In this document: in pieces, positions 1 to 5,587 of the stretch | How the letters are laid out: each line of letters opens with the position of its first letter | How positions within the stretch are numbered: position 1 is the stretch's first letter | Assembly (NCBI GenBank): GCA_021775385.1 | Contig: JAJFHW010000388.1 | Location: 1 to 10,059 of the forward strand | DNA from: Hyphomicrobiales bacterium | GTDB taxonomy: Bacteria > Pseudomonadota > Alphaproteobacteria > Rhizobiales > HXMU1428-3 | Length of the DNA stretch: 10,059 nt | Direction of reading: 5' to 3' | Program-made: the position numbers and the translations under genes | The notes under the pieces: model-generated | Databases searched by the model: none | The model's input: only the letters and a program-made list of their open reading frames with translations | Told to the model about the DNA's origin: nothing

Positions 1-53
1 GATAGTGCTTTTATCTTTGGGAGCTTCGTGGAGAGTACTGAGCGAAAAACGTA

Positions 54-117
54 GGCCGAATGGCCGGCAGCGCTTAGCGCTGCACCGCGGAGGGCGGCCA
101 CTTTGTGGCCATTGCCC
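54..117. repeat. GC-rich cluster of three inverted repeats
   Basis: Three hairpins are packed side by side: GGCC-GAAT-GGCC (54-65), a perfect 7-bp stem GCAGCGC-TTA-GCGCTGC (67-83), and GGCCAC-TTT-GTGGCC (96-110) extended by outer arms GGGC (92-95) and GCCC (114-117). The stretch is far richer in G and C than anything else in the window. It lies downstream of the minus-strand deacetylase; read on that strand, the last hairpin (54-65) is followed by TACGTTTTT, so it could end transcription. A dispersed palindromic intergenic repeat is the alternative I favour. Only one copy is visible here, so repeat status is inferred. Confidence 0.4.
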
Positions 118-131
118 GTGAGAGAAAACAG

Positions 132-145
132 ACAGGCTAGCCTGT
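132..145 (-). terminator. Perfect 14-bp palindrome overlapping the deacetylase stop codon; weak terminator candidate
   Basis: The sequence ACAGGCTAGCCTGT is a perfect palindrome and shares one base with the stop codon of the minus-strand deacetylase (TAA at 147-145). On the minus strand it is followed by CTGTTTTCTCTC. A 5-bp stem with a CTAG loop and a short, interrupted T-run makes a weak intrinsic terminator; it may work together with the hairpin cluster just downstream. Confidence 0.3.
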
Positions 146-1200
146 TAATTTACATCCAGTTTTTGCCACTTATTCTTCAATCTAAAAGGCAAACCGGAGA
201 GGAAGGTTTTTATGTAGCGTTGGTGTTGGTATTCGCCGTTGAGGGATACTCTTGGCAATGCCGTCATGTGGTCTTTGTGCTCTTCATAGAGCACGGCTTT
301 TCTTGTGGTTACGGCTGTTTTGAAGTTGAACTGTTTTACTAGCTCAAAGTCTCTGCTATTCGCCGCACAATTGCTGCCGTAGGGAAATGAAAAATGGGTG
401 GCGCGTTCGCCAAGTTCTTTTTCCATGATCTCCATGCCGGTTTGGATTTGCTCATTAGCTTCTTCTTCGCTTAATCTTGCGATTGCGAAGTGAGATTTTG
501 TGTGAGCTGCTAGTGTGATCAGCGGTTCTTTATTCAGCTCGCGCAATTCTTCCCATGTCATCACGAGCTCTTTGCTCAGCGCGTCTATGTCATAGTCATG
601 CGCCTTTGCCAGTTCACGGATGATTGTGCGTTGCTCATGCTGATTGCTTTTTCGCATCGGCCAATAGATTTTGTCGAATGCTCTGTATTTTTGCTCGGTG
701 GTGATGGTCTCTAGCACTTCGCCTTTATTATATGGATTTTGGATCGAGCTTGAGTTTTTGATGATGTCTTCTAATGCAAACCACCAGAGCTCGCCTTGAT
801 GATTGCTATAATCCGAGACGATATAAATCGCTAGAGGCACGTTATATTTTTTCAAAACCGGCAAGGCGATGTCGCGATTGTCTTTATAACCATCATCTGC
901 CGTGAAAACGGCGTATGGTTTTTTGGATGTATTCTTGTTCTTTTGGCGTTCATAAAGCTCATCTAGCGAGATGATTTCATAGCCTTCAGCCAAAACTGTT
1001 TGGATCGTAGTTTCTAAAAACTCTGGTGTGATTTTTAGAATTGAGTTTGGTGAAAAATCTTCCACTCGATCATTATTGATTTGGTGCAGAGTGAAGATGA
1101 TGCCTTCGCCGCGGGTGACGGGTGCAAAGAGCTTATAAAGCCCACTGTAATAGAGGGCGTTTAACGCAGCTTTATATAAAACTAGAACTATATTTGCCAT
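145..1200 (-). CDS. Polysaccharide deacetylase family protein (CE4/NodB fold)
   Basis: 351 residues. Family members are metal-dependent enzymes that remove N- or O-acetyl groups from polysaccharides. The CE4 motifs are visible in order: FTADDGY at residues 99-105 (catalytic base and metal Asp at 102/103), HTKSH at 233-237 (the two metal-binding His), and FSFPYG at 270-275. Motif 1 reads TADDG rather than the usual TFDDG, and about 130 residues separate motifs 1 and 2, much more than in compact CE4 enzymes; the insertion contains GELWWFALED (136-145), a pattern seen in a longer subgroup from polysaccharide clusters. No clear signal peptide is seen; residues 3-27 are moderately hydrophobic. The ATG at 1200 is fixed by an in-frame TAG five codons upstream with no other start between; there is no good ribosome binding site. 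It is downstream of the GumC-like gene on the same strand with a 208-base gap. The likely role is tailoring of the polysaccharide made by this locus. Confidence 0.9.
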   Translation of the reverse strand: MANIVLVLYKAALNALYYSGLYKLFAPVTRGEGIIFTLHQINNDRVEDFSPNSILKITPEFLETTIQTVLAEGYEIISLDELYERQKNKNTSKKPYAVFTADDGYKDNRDIALPVLKKYNVPLAIYIVSDYSNHQGELWWFALEDIIKNSSSIQNPYNKGEVLETITTEQKYRAFDKIYWPMRKSNQHEQRTIIRELAKAHDYDIDALSKELVMTWEELRELNKEPLITLAAHTKSHFAIARLSEEEANEQIQTGMEIMEKELGERATHFSFPYGSNCAANSRDFELVKQFNFKTAVTTRKAVLYEEHKDHMTALPRVSLNGEYQHQRYIKTFLSGLPFRLKNKWQKLDVN

Positions 1201-1228
1201 ACTACTTGCGTCAAACTACTTACGTCAA
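1201..1228. repeat. Tandem 14-bp direct repeat abutting the deacetylase start
   Basis: Two adjacent 14-mers, ACTACTTGCGTCAA (1201-1214) and ACTACTTACGTCAA (1215-1228), differ at one position. On the coding (minus) strand they read TTGACGYAAGTAGT twice and run directly into the ATG at 1200, occupying the place where a ribosome binding site should be. They could be a pair of operator half-sites or a recent duplication of the translation initiation region. Confidence 0.85.
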
Positions 1229-1241
1229 TTGATCACTCAAG

Positions 1242-1277
1242 CTCTTTAACTAACTTATCTCTTTGTCATTTAAAGAG
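1242..1277 (-). promoter_or_regulatory. Alternative hairpins in the deacetylase leader
   Basis: On the minus strand the arm CTCTTTAA (plus 1277-1270) can pair either with the near arm AAAGAG (plus 1264-1259; 6 bp, 7-base loop) or with the far arm TTAAAGAG (plus 1249-1242; 8 bp, 20-base loop). The two pairings exclude each other, as in attenuators and translational switches. This sits about 40 to 80 bases upstream of the deacetylase ATG. Function is inferred; short AT-rich arms of this kind also arise by chance. Confidence 0.25.
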
Positions 1278-1352
1278 TTTTTTCTTGAAAATTTTGGAAC
1301 TTAAAGCGGGTGCTTCAAGTTTTTTGTTTATTCTAATCATCAACGATAGCAT
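1266..1352 (-). CDS. Possible 28-residue lysine-rich leader ORF
   Basis: An ATG at 1352 opens a short minus-strand frame, beginning MLSLMIRINKK and ending KIFKKKLFK, that stops with TGA at 1268-1266 between the GumC-like gene and the deacetylase. Its last codons cover the CTCTTTAA arm of the leader hairpins, the geometry expected of a regulatory leader peptide. Against this, the ribosome binding site is weak (AAG a few bases upstream), and AT-rich noncoding DNA readily yields Lys-rich frames. No homologue is recognised. Confidence 0.15.
   Translation of the reverse strand: MLSLMIRINKKLEAPALSSKIFKKKLFK
1300..1325 (+). terminator. Hairpin plus T-run, terminator-like on the plus strand
   Basis: CTTAAAGC-GGGT-GCTTCAAG (1300-1319; 8-bp stem with one A/C mismatch) is followed by TTTTTTG. 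A second, shorter unit, CTCTTT-N7-AAAGAG followed by six T (1259-1283), lies just to its left on the plus strand. No plus-strand gene ends here, so these would stop only antisense transcription running against the GumC-like/deacetylase pair. On the minus strand the 1300 hairpin lacks a T-run. Confidence 0.25.
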
Positions 1353-1408
1353 TGCAATCTTAATATTCTGTGAGAATTTAGCTGAAATTTTTACTTCCTT
1401 GAGATGAA

Positions 1409-2884
1409 CTATGCCTCTGTTTCAGATTCTATTGCTAAAGTGCCTTCTTTTCTTATTGTTTTTCTTTCTGCATTTTCTTCTTCTGCAGCACTTTCAGCGT
1501 CTTCTGCTTCTAAAATTACCGCTCTTAGAATAACAAGGGCCATAGAAACAAGGAACATAGCCGCGAAGATCAAGAGGCTATATGAGAATGGTCTTGGGAA
1601 ATACGGCAAGCTTGGAATATGCGCTTTTGAAACGATCGTTGCGTAAGCTGGTGCGATGGCGCTGTCTTTTCTTGCTTGCGCATCACGGAAGCGGGCAAGA
1701 TATGTGTTTAACAGGTCTCTGTTTGTGCGTGCTTCACGCTCTAAAGCTCTTAGTTGGATTTCGTCGCCATCTGTTTGGGTGGATTGGTTTTTCAAATCGT
1801 TTAGGCTTTTAACAAGAGATTGTTCTCTGGCTCTGGCGATTTTTGCATCATTTTCCATTGTGCGGACAATGCGGCGCATTTCTGATCTGATTTGGAAGTT
1901 AACACCGCGCAATTCTGAGCGCACCTGAATGAGACGCGGATGAGATGCGAGCAATGTTGCGCCAAGTTCGGCTAAAGAGCGCTGGATACGGCTTTTTTGC
2001 TCGAACAAACGCTGGATTTGCTGAGAGCGCATTGTCTCTGTGGCGTTGGCGACTTCGCCATCACGCTCTAACATTTCACGGATTAATTTGGCGCGAATTT
2101 CTGAATCTGCTCTGCGTTCTCTGGCTGCGATAATTCGGCTGTTTAACTCTGTGAGTTGCTGTCTATCAAGGGTGACATTTGAACTGCTGGATTTGAAAAT
2201 GCCTTTTTTAGCGCGATATTCTGCGACAGCGGCTTCTGATGCTTTTACTTCTTTTTTAAAATCATCAATCAGGCGGGCAAGGCGAATGCTGTCATCCTGG
2301 CTTTGCAGGACTTTTTCAGAACGTTGCCATTCTATATAGGCTTTTGCTAAGCCGTTGGCGATGGCTTCTGTTTCTTTAGGGTCTGAGCTGTGATAGCGAA
2401 TGCCGATCACTCTTGATTCTGCCAACGGCACAACCTGGATGTCTGTGCTGATCATGTCGATGGCGATTTCGCGTTTAACCGCATCGCTCATATCTTCATA
2501 ATTAGGAAGGCTCGGGTTTTTCAGTTTTGATAAAATGCCGCTTGTTTTAGACTTTATGCCTTCTAGGAATTCTTCATTTTTTAAAAAGCCATATTCATCT
2601 ATGACTTTGGCAAGAATATCTCGTGACTGGATAACCTGGATTTGACTAAAGATGGATGCTTTATCAACTAAGGTGGTTTCAGGGTTTCTGCCGGCAACTG
2701 GATTTTGGTAACTTGCTACAGGGGCCACCAACACTCTTGCTTCTGAAACATAGAGCGGTTTCATAGAACTCATTAGAAAGAATGTACCAAGGGCACAAAG
2801 CAAACTGAGCAAAACCATTTTCATCCATGACTTTTTAACGGCGCCCGTGAGACTACTAATACTAAGTTCGTTTGCGTTTGACAT
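1409..2884 (-). CDS. GumC/Wzz-family polysaccharide chain-length determinant (co-polymerase) without kinase domain
   Basis: 491 residues with the classic architecture: inner-membrane helix at about 22-40, Wzz domain just after it (YVSEARVLV at 45-53), a long periplasmic coiled-coil region rich in Glu, Arg, Ala and Gln (about 195-405), and a second membrane helix at about 434-455 preceded by the proline-rich PSLPYFPRPF (425-434). Such proteins oligomerise around the Wzy polymerase and contact the Wza exporter, setting chain length. The short cytoplasmic tail (456-491) is acidic and carries no Walker A/B motifs or tyrosine cluster, so this is the GumC-like, kinase-free type; a partner BY-kinase is not in the window. 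The ATG at 2884 has a modest ribosome binding site (CGGAAA, about 6 bases upstream). It diverges from the Wza-like gene and is followed on the same strand by the deacetylase. Confidence 0.92.
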   Translation of the reverse strand: MSNANELSISSLTGAVKKSWMKMVLLSLLCALGTFFLMSSMKPLYVSEARVLVAPVASYQNPVAGRNPETTLVDKASIFSQIQVIQSRDILAKVIDEYGFLKNEEFLEGIKSKTSGILSKLKNPSLPNYEDMSDAVKREIAIDMISTDIQVVPLAESRVIGIRYHSSDPKETEAIANGLAKAYIEWQRSEKVLQSQDDSIRLARLIDDFKKEVKASEAAVAEYRAKKGIFKSSSSNVTLDRQQLTELNSRIIAARERRADSEIRAKLIREMLERDGEVANATETMRSQQIQRLFEQKSRIQRSLAELGATLLASHPRLIQVRSELRGVNFQIRSEMRRIVRTMENDAKIARAREQSLVKSLNDLKNQSTQTDGDEIQLRALEREARTNRDLLNTYLARFRDAQARKDSAIAPAYATIVSKAHIPSLPYFPRPFSYSLLIFAAMFLVSMALVILRAVILEAEDAESAAEEENAERKTIRKEGTLAIESETEA

Positions 2885-3110
2885 TTTTATTTCCGTTCTA
2901 CCTAATCGCTGATGATTACATCTATAATGGTTTGTTCACCAAAGCATGAAATCTCTTAACCTTAATTAGCTTACCAATGGTTACATATCAGTATAAAAGC
3001 CCAGAAAAATTTATATTCGTATAATTTTAGAACAATATTAGATAAATTTTAACTATGTTGCTCCATCTTTACCCTTAAGTTTAATTGTATTTGTATGGGT
3101 TAGTAGCGTT
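2885..3110. promoter_or_regulatory. Divergent promoter region between the GumC-like and Wza-like genes
   Basis: These 226 AT-rich bases must hold promoters for both directions, since the genes start back to back. A quasi-palindrome ATGGTTTG-N5-CAAAGCAT (2927-2947, one mismatch between arms) could be an operator and overlaps a TATAAT hexamer at 2923-2928. A further TATAAA occurs at 2992-2997 on the plus strand. I could not pair either hexamer with a convincing -35 box, so no start site is assigned. The Wza-like ATG at 3111 has no recognisable Shine-Dalgarno sequence. Confidence 0.45.
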
Positions 3111-3935
3111 ATGAGTGTATTTAGGTTTTGCCTATTGATCTCTTTTATGGCCATTTTTTCTGGATGTAGCCATAGAGATGGAGACTTTAAGAACCAATTT
3201 GAATTGATTGGTGATCAAGATGTTATTCCTGAGCCGGTTGATCAGAGCTCACAAATTAGTTCCCTCAAAGATAACGGATTTCGATTTGGACTAAGTGAGA
3301 GTTTTAGCTCAGAGGAAACTGTTGGCTGGCGCACACATGTTGCTCATGCCGTTCGACCATCCAGGACAGAGCAAAACTGGGATACGTCATATACTCACGC
3401 TGTTCGGGATGAGTTTAAATCCGTTTCACCTAATTATAATCCTGTTGAAGTTTACCGCCGTACTGGGCAATGGCCACTTAGCTATAGTCTTGATACGGGT
3501 GATCGCCTACGTGTGATTGTTTATAGTCAACGCACTTTAACCAGGACTTACACAGTAGATGATAGCGGGTATATTTCCGTGCCTCTTGTTGGGCAAGTTA
3601 TGGCACGCGGTGTTAGCACCAAAAAAGTGCAGCGCCGTATTGCCGCTCGGTTAAAGGCGAAATATCTGCGGGACCCGAAGGTTTCAGTAGAAGTTGCTAC
3701 ATATCGCCCGTTTTTTGTTCTTGGACAAGTTCAGACGGCAGGTCAATATCCTTACGTGGTTGGTATGACTGCTGAAGTTGCAGCCGCGATTGCTGGTGGC
3801 TTCACTAGCCGGGCAAATGAGCGCAAGTTTCGTGTTAGCCGGGTTTATAAGGGACGTCGCTATACCCTTCTTGTTTCTAAGAATTTCCCGATTTTTCCAG
3901 GTGATACGGTTTATGTGCGTGAGAGATTTTTTTAA
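3111..3935 (+). CDS. Wza-like polysaccharide export lipoprotein (Poly_export/SLBB)
   Basis: 274 residues. A short signal peptide ends in a lipobox FSGC with the acylated Cys at residue 19, so the mature protein should be a lipoprotein. Residues 20-120 are a polar, family-specific stretch. The polysaccharide-export domain follows (about 125-198: YSLDTGDRLRVIVY, then YISVPLVGQV and LRDPKVSVEV), then an SLBB-type domain (about 200-255, FVLGQVQTAGQYPY) and the closing PGDTVYVRERFF. The family forms the periplasmic and outer-membrane channel for capsule and exopolysaccharide. E. coli Wza is about 380 residues and has a C-terminal amphipathic helix that forms the outer-membrane pore; this protein ends where that region would begin, as many alphaproteobacterial members do. 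The start is supported by the signal peptide although no ribosome binding site is evident. It is the first plus-strand gene of the locus and probably works with the divergent GumC-like protein. Confidence 0.92.
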   Translation: MSVFRFCLLISFMAIFSGCSHRDGDFKNQFELIGDQDVIPEPVDQSSQISSLKDNGFRFGLSESFSSEETVGWRTHVAHAVRPSRTEQNWDTSYTHAVRDEFKSVSPNYNPVEVYRRTGQWPLSYSLDTGDRLRVIVYSQRTLTRTYTVDDSGYISVPLVGQVMARGVSTKKVQRRIAARLKAKYLRDPKVSVEVATYRPFFVLGQVQTAGQYPYVVGMTAEVAAAIAGGFTSRANERKFRVSRVYKGRRYTLLVSKNFPIFPGDTVYVRERFF

Positions 3936-4001
3936 TTGATCCGTTTTCTTAAGCCTTTCATCTGCACTTAAACTTTTTCATTCTTTTTGCGTTATGAGAT
4001 A

Positions 4002-4035
4002 GTTACATTTTCTCTCTATCGAGAAAAAATGTAAC
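4002..4035 (+). promoter_or_regulatory. Long hairpin in the leader of the GT4 gene
   Basis: GTTACATTTT (4002-4011) pairs perfectly with AAAATGTAAC (4026-4035); inside, CTC (4012-4014) pairs with GAG (4021-4023) around the loop TCTATC, leaving a bulge of two A. The hairpin is 67 bases downstream of the Wza-like stop and 37 bases upstream of the GT4 start. No T-run follows on the plus strand (CTTCGCC), so a simple intrinsic terminator is unlikely. An operator with 10-bp arms, an RNA stability element, or a processing site between the two genes are the alternatives. Confidence 0.5.
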
Positions 4036-4072
4036 CTTCGCCTTTAATGATTGTTATTTTGCGAGCATTTTT

Positions 4073-5206
4073 ATGAGCCGGAATTTGCGAATACTCCATT
4101 GTTTGCGCGCCCCTGTTGGCGGCTTATTCAGACATGTTGTTGACCTGGCGGTTGAGCAATCTTTGGTGGGGCATGAAGTTGGAGTTATTTACGACAGTTC
4201 CACAGTTAGCGCCTCTATTGCACCTCAACTTGAACTTTTAAATCAACGATGCTCTCTTGGGGTGCGGTCTGTGACTATGCCGCGATTATTGCATTTCAGT
4301 GATTATTCTGCTTTTCGTGCTGTGAAAAAATTTGCCATTGATGCAGATGCTCAAATTTTGCACGGACATGGGGCCAAAGGCGGTGCTTATGCGAGACTTG
4401 CTAGTTCGTCTCTGAAAAAAAGCAAGCACGCTTGTCTTAGCTTTTACACCCCTCATGGTGGTAGCTTACATTACTCACCTTCAAGTTTAAAAGGGAAAGT
4501 CTTTTTAGGACTGGAGCGCACGTTAGCGAAACAAACAGATGGTTTGATTTTTGAGAGTGCCTATTCCTCAAATATTTACCACGAAGTTGTTGGTCGAGGT
4601 TATTGCCGAACAAAAGTTATTCCAAATGGCCTCAAAGCTGATGAATTTATTTCAGTTCCATTGCATCCTGATGCAGCTGACTTTTTATTTATTGGTGAAC
4701 TTCGCCACTTAAAGGGTGTTGATCTTTTACTTGAAGCTTTTGCCCGCTTGTTAAACGAAGCTCCTTCAATTCGTCTTGCGATTGTGGGGGACGGTCCTGA
4801 TATGAAAATTTTTCAGGACTTGGCACAGACACTCTCAATTTCTTCACAAGTCAAATTTTATGGAAGACTGCAGGCTCGAGAGGCGTTTGCTCTTGGGACT
4901 GTTATGGTCGTTCCCTCGAGAGCAGAAAGTTTTCCTTATATCGTGCTTGAGGCGGGAGCAGGATTAAAACCACTGATTTGCTCTGATGTTGGTGGCATTT
5001 CTGAAATTGTTGCAGGAACTTCAAGTGAACTTATCGTGCCTGAAGATGTTGAGGATTTGTATTCAGCTATGAAGCATTCACTCTCTCAACCAGAGCGGAT
5101 GATGGCACAAGCTGAACAATTGCAAACATCTATAAAGCAAAAATTTACAATTGAGCGAATGTCTTCAGATATTACGGATTTTTACTTATCAGCACTCAAG
5201 CGATAG
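4073..5206 (+). CDS. Glycosyltransferase family 4 (GT-B fold)
   Basis: 377 residues, a typical length for GT4 enzymes, which transfer a sugar from a nucleotide donor to a lipid-linked acceptor at the cytoplasmic face of the membrane. The N-terminal half starts with LRILHCLRAPVGGLFRHV (5-22), the acceptor-side glycine loop and His. The C-terminal donor domain has VIPNGL (182-187), FIGELRHLKGVDLLLEAF (206-223), AIVGDGP (236-242) and the EX7E motif, E285 to E293 in AESFPYIVLEA, followed by SDVGGISEIV (304-313). Donor and linkage cannot be told from sequence. The ATG at 4073 lies right before the first beta strand as expected, but no strong ribosome binding site is visible. It is the only non-initiating glycosyltransferase in the window and presumably extends the primed undecaprenyl-linked repeat unit. 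Confidence 0.93.
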   Translation: MSRNLRILHCLRAPVGGLFRHVVDLAVEQSLVGHEVGVIYDSSTVSASIAPQLELLNQRCSLGVRSVTMPRLLHFSDYSAFRAVKKFAIDADAQILHGHGAKGGAYARLASSSLKKSKHACLSFYTPHGGSLHYSPSSLKGKVFLGLERTLAKQTDGLIFESAYSSNIYHEVVGRGYCRTKVIPNGLKADEFISVPLHPDAADFLFIGELRHLKGVDLLLEAFARLLNEAPSIRLAIVGDGPDMKIFQDLAQTLSISSQVKFYGRLQAREAFALGTVMVVPSRAESFPYIVLEAGAGLKPLICSDVGGISEIVAGTSSELIVPEDVEDLYSAMKHSLSQPERMMAQAEQLQTSIKQKFTIERMSSDITDFYLSALKR

Positions 5207-5481
5207 TCCTGATGGCCCTTAGTCAGCAATACCACCAGCTTTTCATTAAACGGTAGTCCTCAGCTCTTTTTCATATTCTTTACACATCATCTAATTATCT
5301 GTAACAGCCAATATTAACTGGGACAAAAGGGCCACTCCTCGCAATTTTGTTACTAAGTTTGATGTTTTTCGTCAAAGAAATCATGTATTAGACTGATTTC
5401 AATAGATTTTTAACTGTTGTAAAAATGATTTATTAACTATGTTTTTAAAGAACGAGAGAAATTAATTTAACCTTTAAATAT

Positions 5482-5506
5482 CTTCATTCCTTTGAAGGCT
5501 TTTTTT
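5482..5506 (+). terminator. Terminator or attenuator-like hairpin with T7 run
   Basis: CTTCA-TTCCTT-TGAAG (5482-5497) is followed by GC and seven T (5500-5506). It is 276 bases beyond the GT4 stop but only about 80 bases before the next gene, so it may act as an attenuator of that gene as well as a terminator of upstream transcription. The stem is short (5 bp), so efficiency is uncertain. Confidence 0.45.
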
Positions 5507-5543
5507 CTTAAGGTGTAACCATTCTCGTGTTTTTAGTTTAGTA

Positions 5544-5563
5544 AAGCCATATTTTGTTGGCTT
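5544..5563 (+). promoter_or_regulatory. Hairpin just upstream of the ribosome binding site
   Basis: AAGCCA (5544-5549) and TGGCTT (5558-5563) form a perfect 6-bp stem around TATTTTGT. It ends eight bases before the AAAGGGG ribosome binding site, close enough to influence ribosome access or to compete with the preceding terminator-like fold. Confidence 0.3.
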
Positions 5564-5571
5564 AGTTGCGT

Positions 5572-5578
5572 AAAGGGG
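5572..5578 (+). promoter_or_regulatory. Strong ribosome binding site that decides the start
   Basis: AAAGGGG lies nine bases before the ATG at 5588 and directly touches the alternative TTG at 5579. Spacing therefore favours the ATG as start. It is the clearest Shine-Dalgarno sequence in the window. Confidence 0.7.
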
Positions 5579-5587
5579 TTGATCGGT

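Larger units (their letters stand above)
5207..5587 (+). other. 381-base leader region before the initiating transferase gene
   Basis: No credible gene was found on either strand. It holds, in order: an inverted repeat TTTGATG-TTTTT-CGTCAAA (5358-5376, one G/T pair), a terminator-like hairpin (5482-5506), a hairpin next to the ribosome binding site (5544-5563) and a strong ribosome binding site (5572-5578). Such a long, structured gap argues for a separate promoter for the downstream pair of genes. Several AT-rich hexamers could serve as -10 boxes, and none has a convincing -35 partner. Confidence 0.5.

Noticed and set aside
1..121. Open frames at the left edge (one stopping at 54, one at 121)
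   Set aside because: Too short to support a gene end; the longer one runs through the hairpin cluster and has repeat-like, Arg/Gly-rich translation.
103..342. Plus-strand ORF opposite the deacetylase C-terminus
   Set aside because: Fully explained as a shadow of the conserved deacetylase frame; no ribosome binding site or family signal.
1404..2339. Several plus-strand ORFs opposite the GumC-like gene
   Set aside because: Antisense shadows of a long, confidently assigned gene; low complexity and rich in Ser, Leu and Arg.
5214..5333. Inverted 7-mers GGCCCTT (5214-5220) and AAGGGCC (5327-5333)
   Set aside because: Separated by more than 100 bases with no supporting inner structure; likely chance.
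5579..5587. TTG at 5579 as start of the initiating transferase
   Set aside because: It touches the ribosome binding site directly; the ATG at 5588 has proper spacing.
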